DNA from: Lachnospiraceae bacterium
GTDB lineage: Bacteria; Bacillota; Clostridia; Lachnospirales; Lachnospiraceae
DNA length: 43,522 nt
Reading direction: 5' to 3'
Assembly (NCBI GenBank): GCA_017620155.1
Contig: JAFZQY010000075.1
Location: 1 to 43,522, forward strand
Numbering within the stretch: the stretch's first letter is position 1; every line of letters starts with the position of its first letter. Made by a program: the position numbers and the translations under genes. The notes under the pieces are model-generated. The model did no database searches. It was given only the letters and a program-made list of their open reading frames with translations, and had not been told where the DNA came from. Positions 43,361-43,522 of the stretch are shown piece by piece.

Positions 43361-43522
43361 TTACTTCTCACTCTCGTATGTATATGCAGTTCTGAATAAC
43401 TTATCTTCGTTGAAGCAGTCGGCGAGCAGCTGAACTCCGATGGGAAGTCCGGCGCTGTCGGTTCCGCAGGGAACGCTGATACCGGGAAGTCCGGCCAGGT
43501 TCACGGATATGGTGTAGATATC
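43361..43522 (-). CDS. gatA: Amidotransferase subunit A, C-terminal end (partial)
   Basis: The last 53 residues of GatA, the glutaminase subunit of GatCAB; the gene continues beyond the window. The block [13 protein letters not shown] with [12 protein letters not shown] is the amidase-signature C-terminal motif around the active-site groove, and the chain ends in YTYESEK. The stop is TAA at 43363-43361, two bases before the gatB ATG. Together with gatB this shows the usual gatC-gatA-gatB order, with gatC outside. Confidence 0.93.
   Translation of the reverse strand, partial: DIYTISVNLAGLPGISVPCGTDSAGLPIGVQLLADCFNEDKLFRTAYTYESEK

Overview
The window looks like chromosome from a Gram-positive anaerobe of the Clostridia, most likely the Lachnospiraceae. 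Pointers are the trigger factor-clpP-clpX-lon-ysxC order, ECF vitamin-type transport, a MetH without its own reactivation domain, an archaeal-type IMP cyclohydrolase next to a stand-alone AICAR formyltransferase, strong AGGAGG ribosome sites, and several uncharacterised protein families common in that group. It is densely coded with short gaps and many ATGA or TAATG overlaps. I see no rRNA, tRNA, CRISPR, phage or insertion sequence.

Layout: (1) 1-464, the end of a heavy-metal P-type ATPase and its zinc-type ArsR/SmtB regulator. (2) 471-8310, minus strand: rho, then the quality-control operon tig-clpP-clpX-lon-ysxC behind a good extended -10 promoter. (3) 8473-8979, a CYTH protein divergent from tig. 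(4) 9045-19875, minus strand: read from the right, an ECF transporter (S, double ATPase, T), metF, the MetH activation protein, metH, a HAD phosphatase and a large TPR-DUF4037-DUF4125 protein. (5) 19974-27423, minus strand: read from the right, a membrane diguanylate cyclase fused to a Nudix hydrolase, holA, glf (UDP-galactopyranose mutase), an Fe-S aldo/keto reductase and a secreted GH53 galactanase, tightly packed. (6) 27491-29395, plus strand: a small lipoprotein and an intracellular GH13 enzyme. (7) 29426-31639: a protein with a duplicated Cys/His motif, then divergently a TetR regulator and an LEA-like membrane-anchored helical protein. (8) 31648-40913, minus strand: read from the right, a small membrane protein, guaB, a GGDEF-EAL protein, purO, the stand-alone AICAR formyltransferase, glnS and a DUF2225 protein. 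(9) 41109-43522: a single-pass membrane protein, then gatB and the end of gatA.

The most unusual points are the sensor-HAMP-GGDEF-Nudix fusion heading a galactose/galactan operon, a second c-di-GMP protein embedded between guaB and purO in a purine operon, an ECF transporter in line with the methionine synthase genes, and a TetR-LEA pair with a clear promoter and operator. Between the GGDEF-Nudix gene and the lipoprotein, one inverted repeat supplies extended -10 elements facing both ways, and the lipoprotein mRNA may be leaderless. No single block is a clearly recognisable new defence or mobile system.
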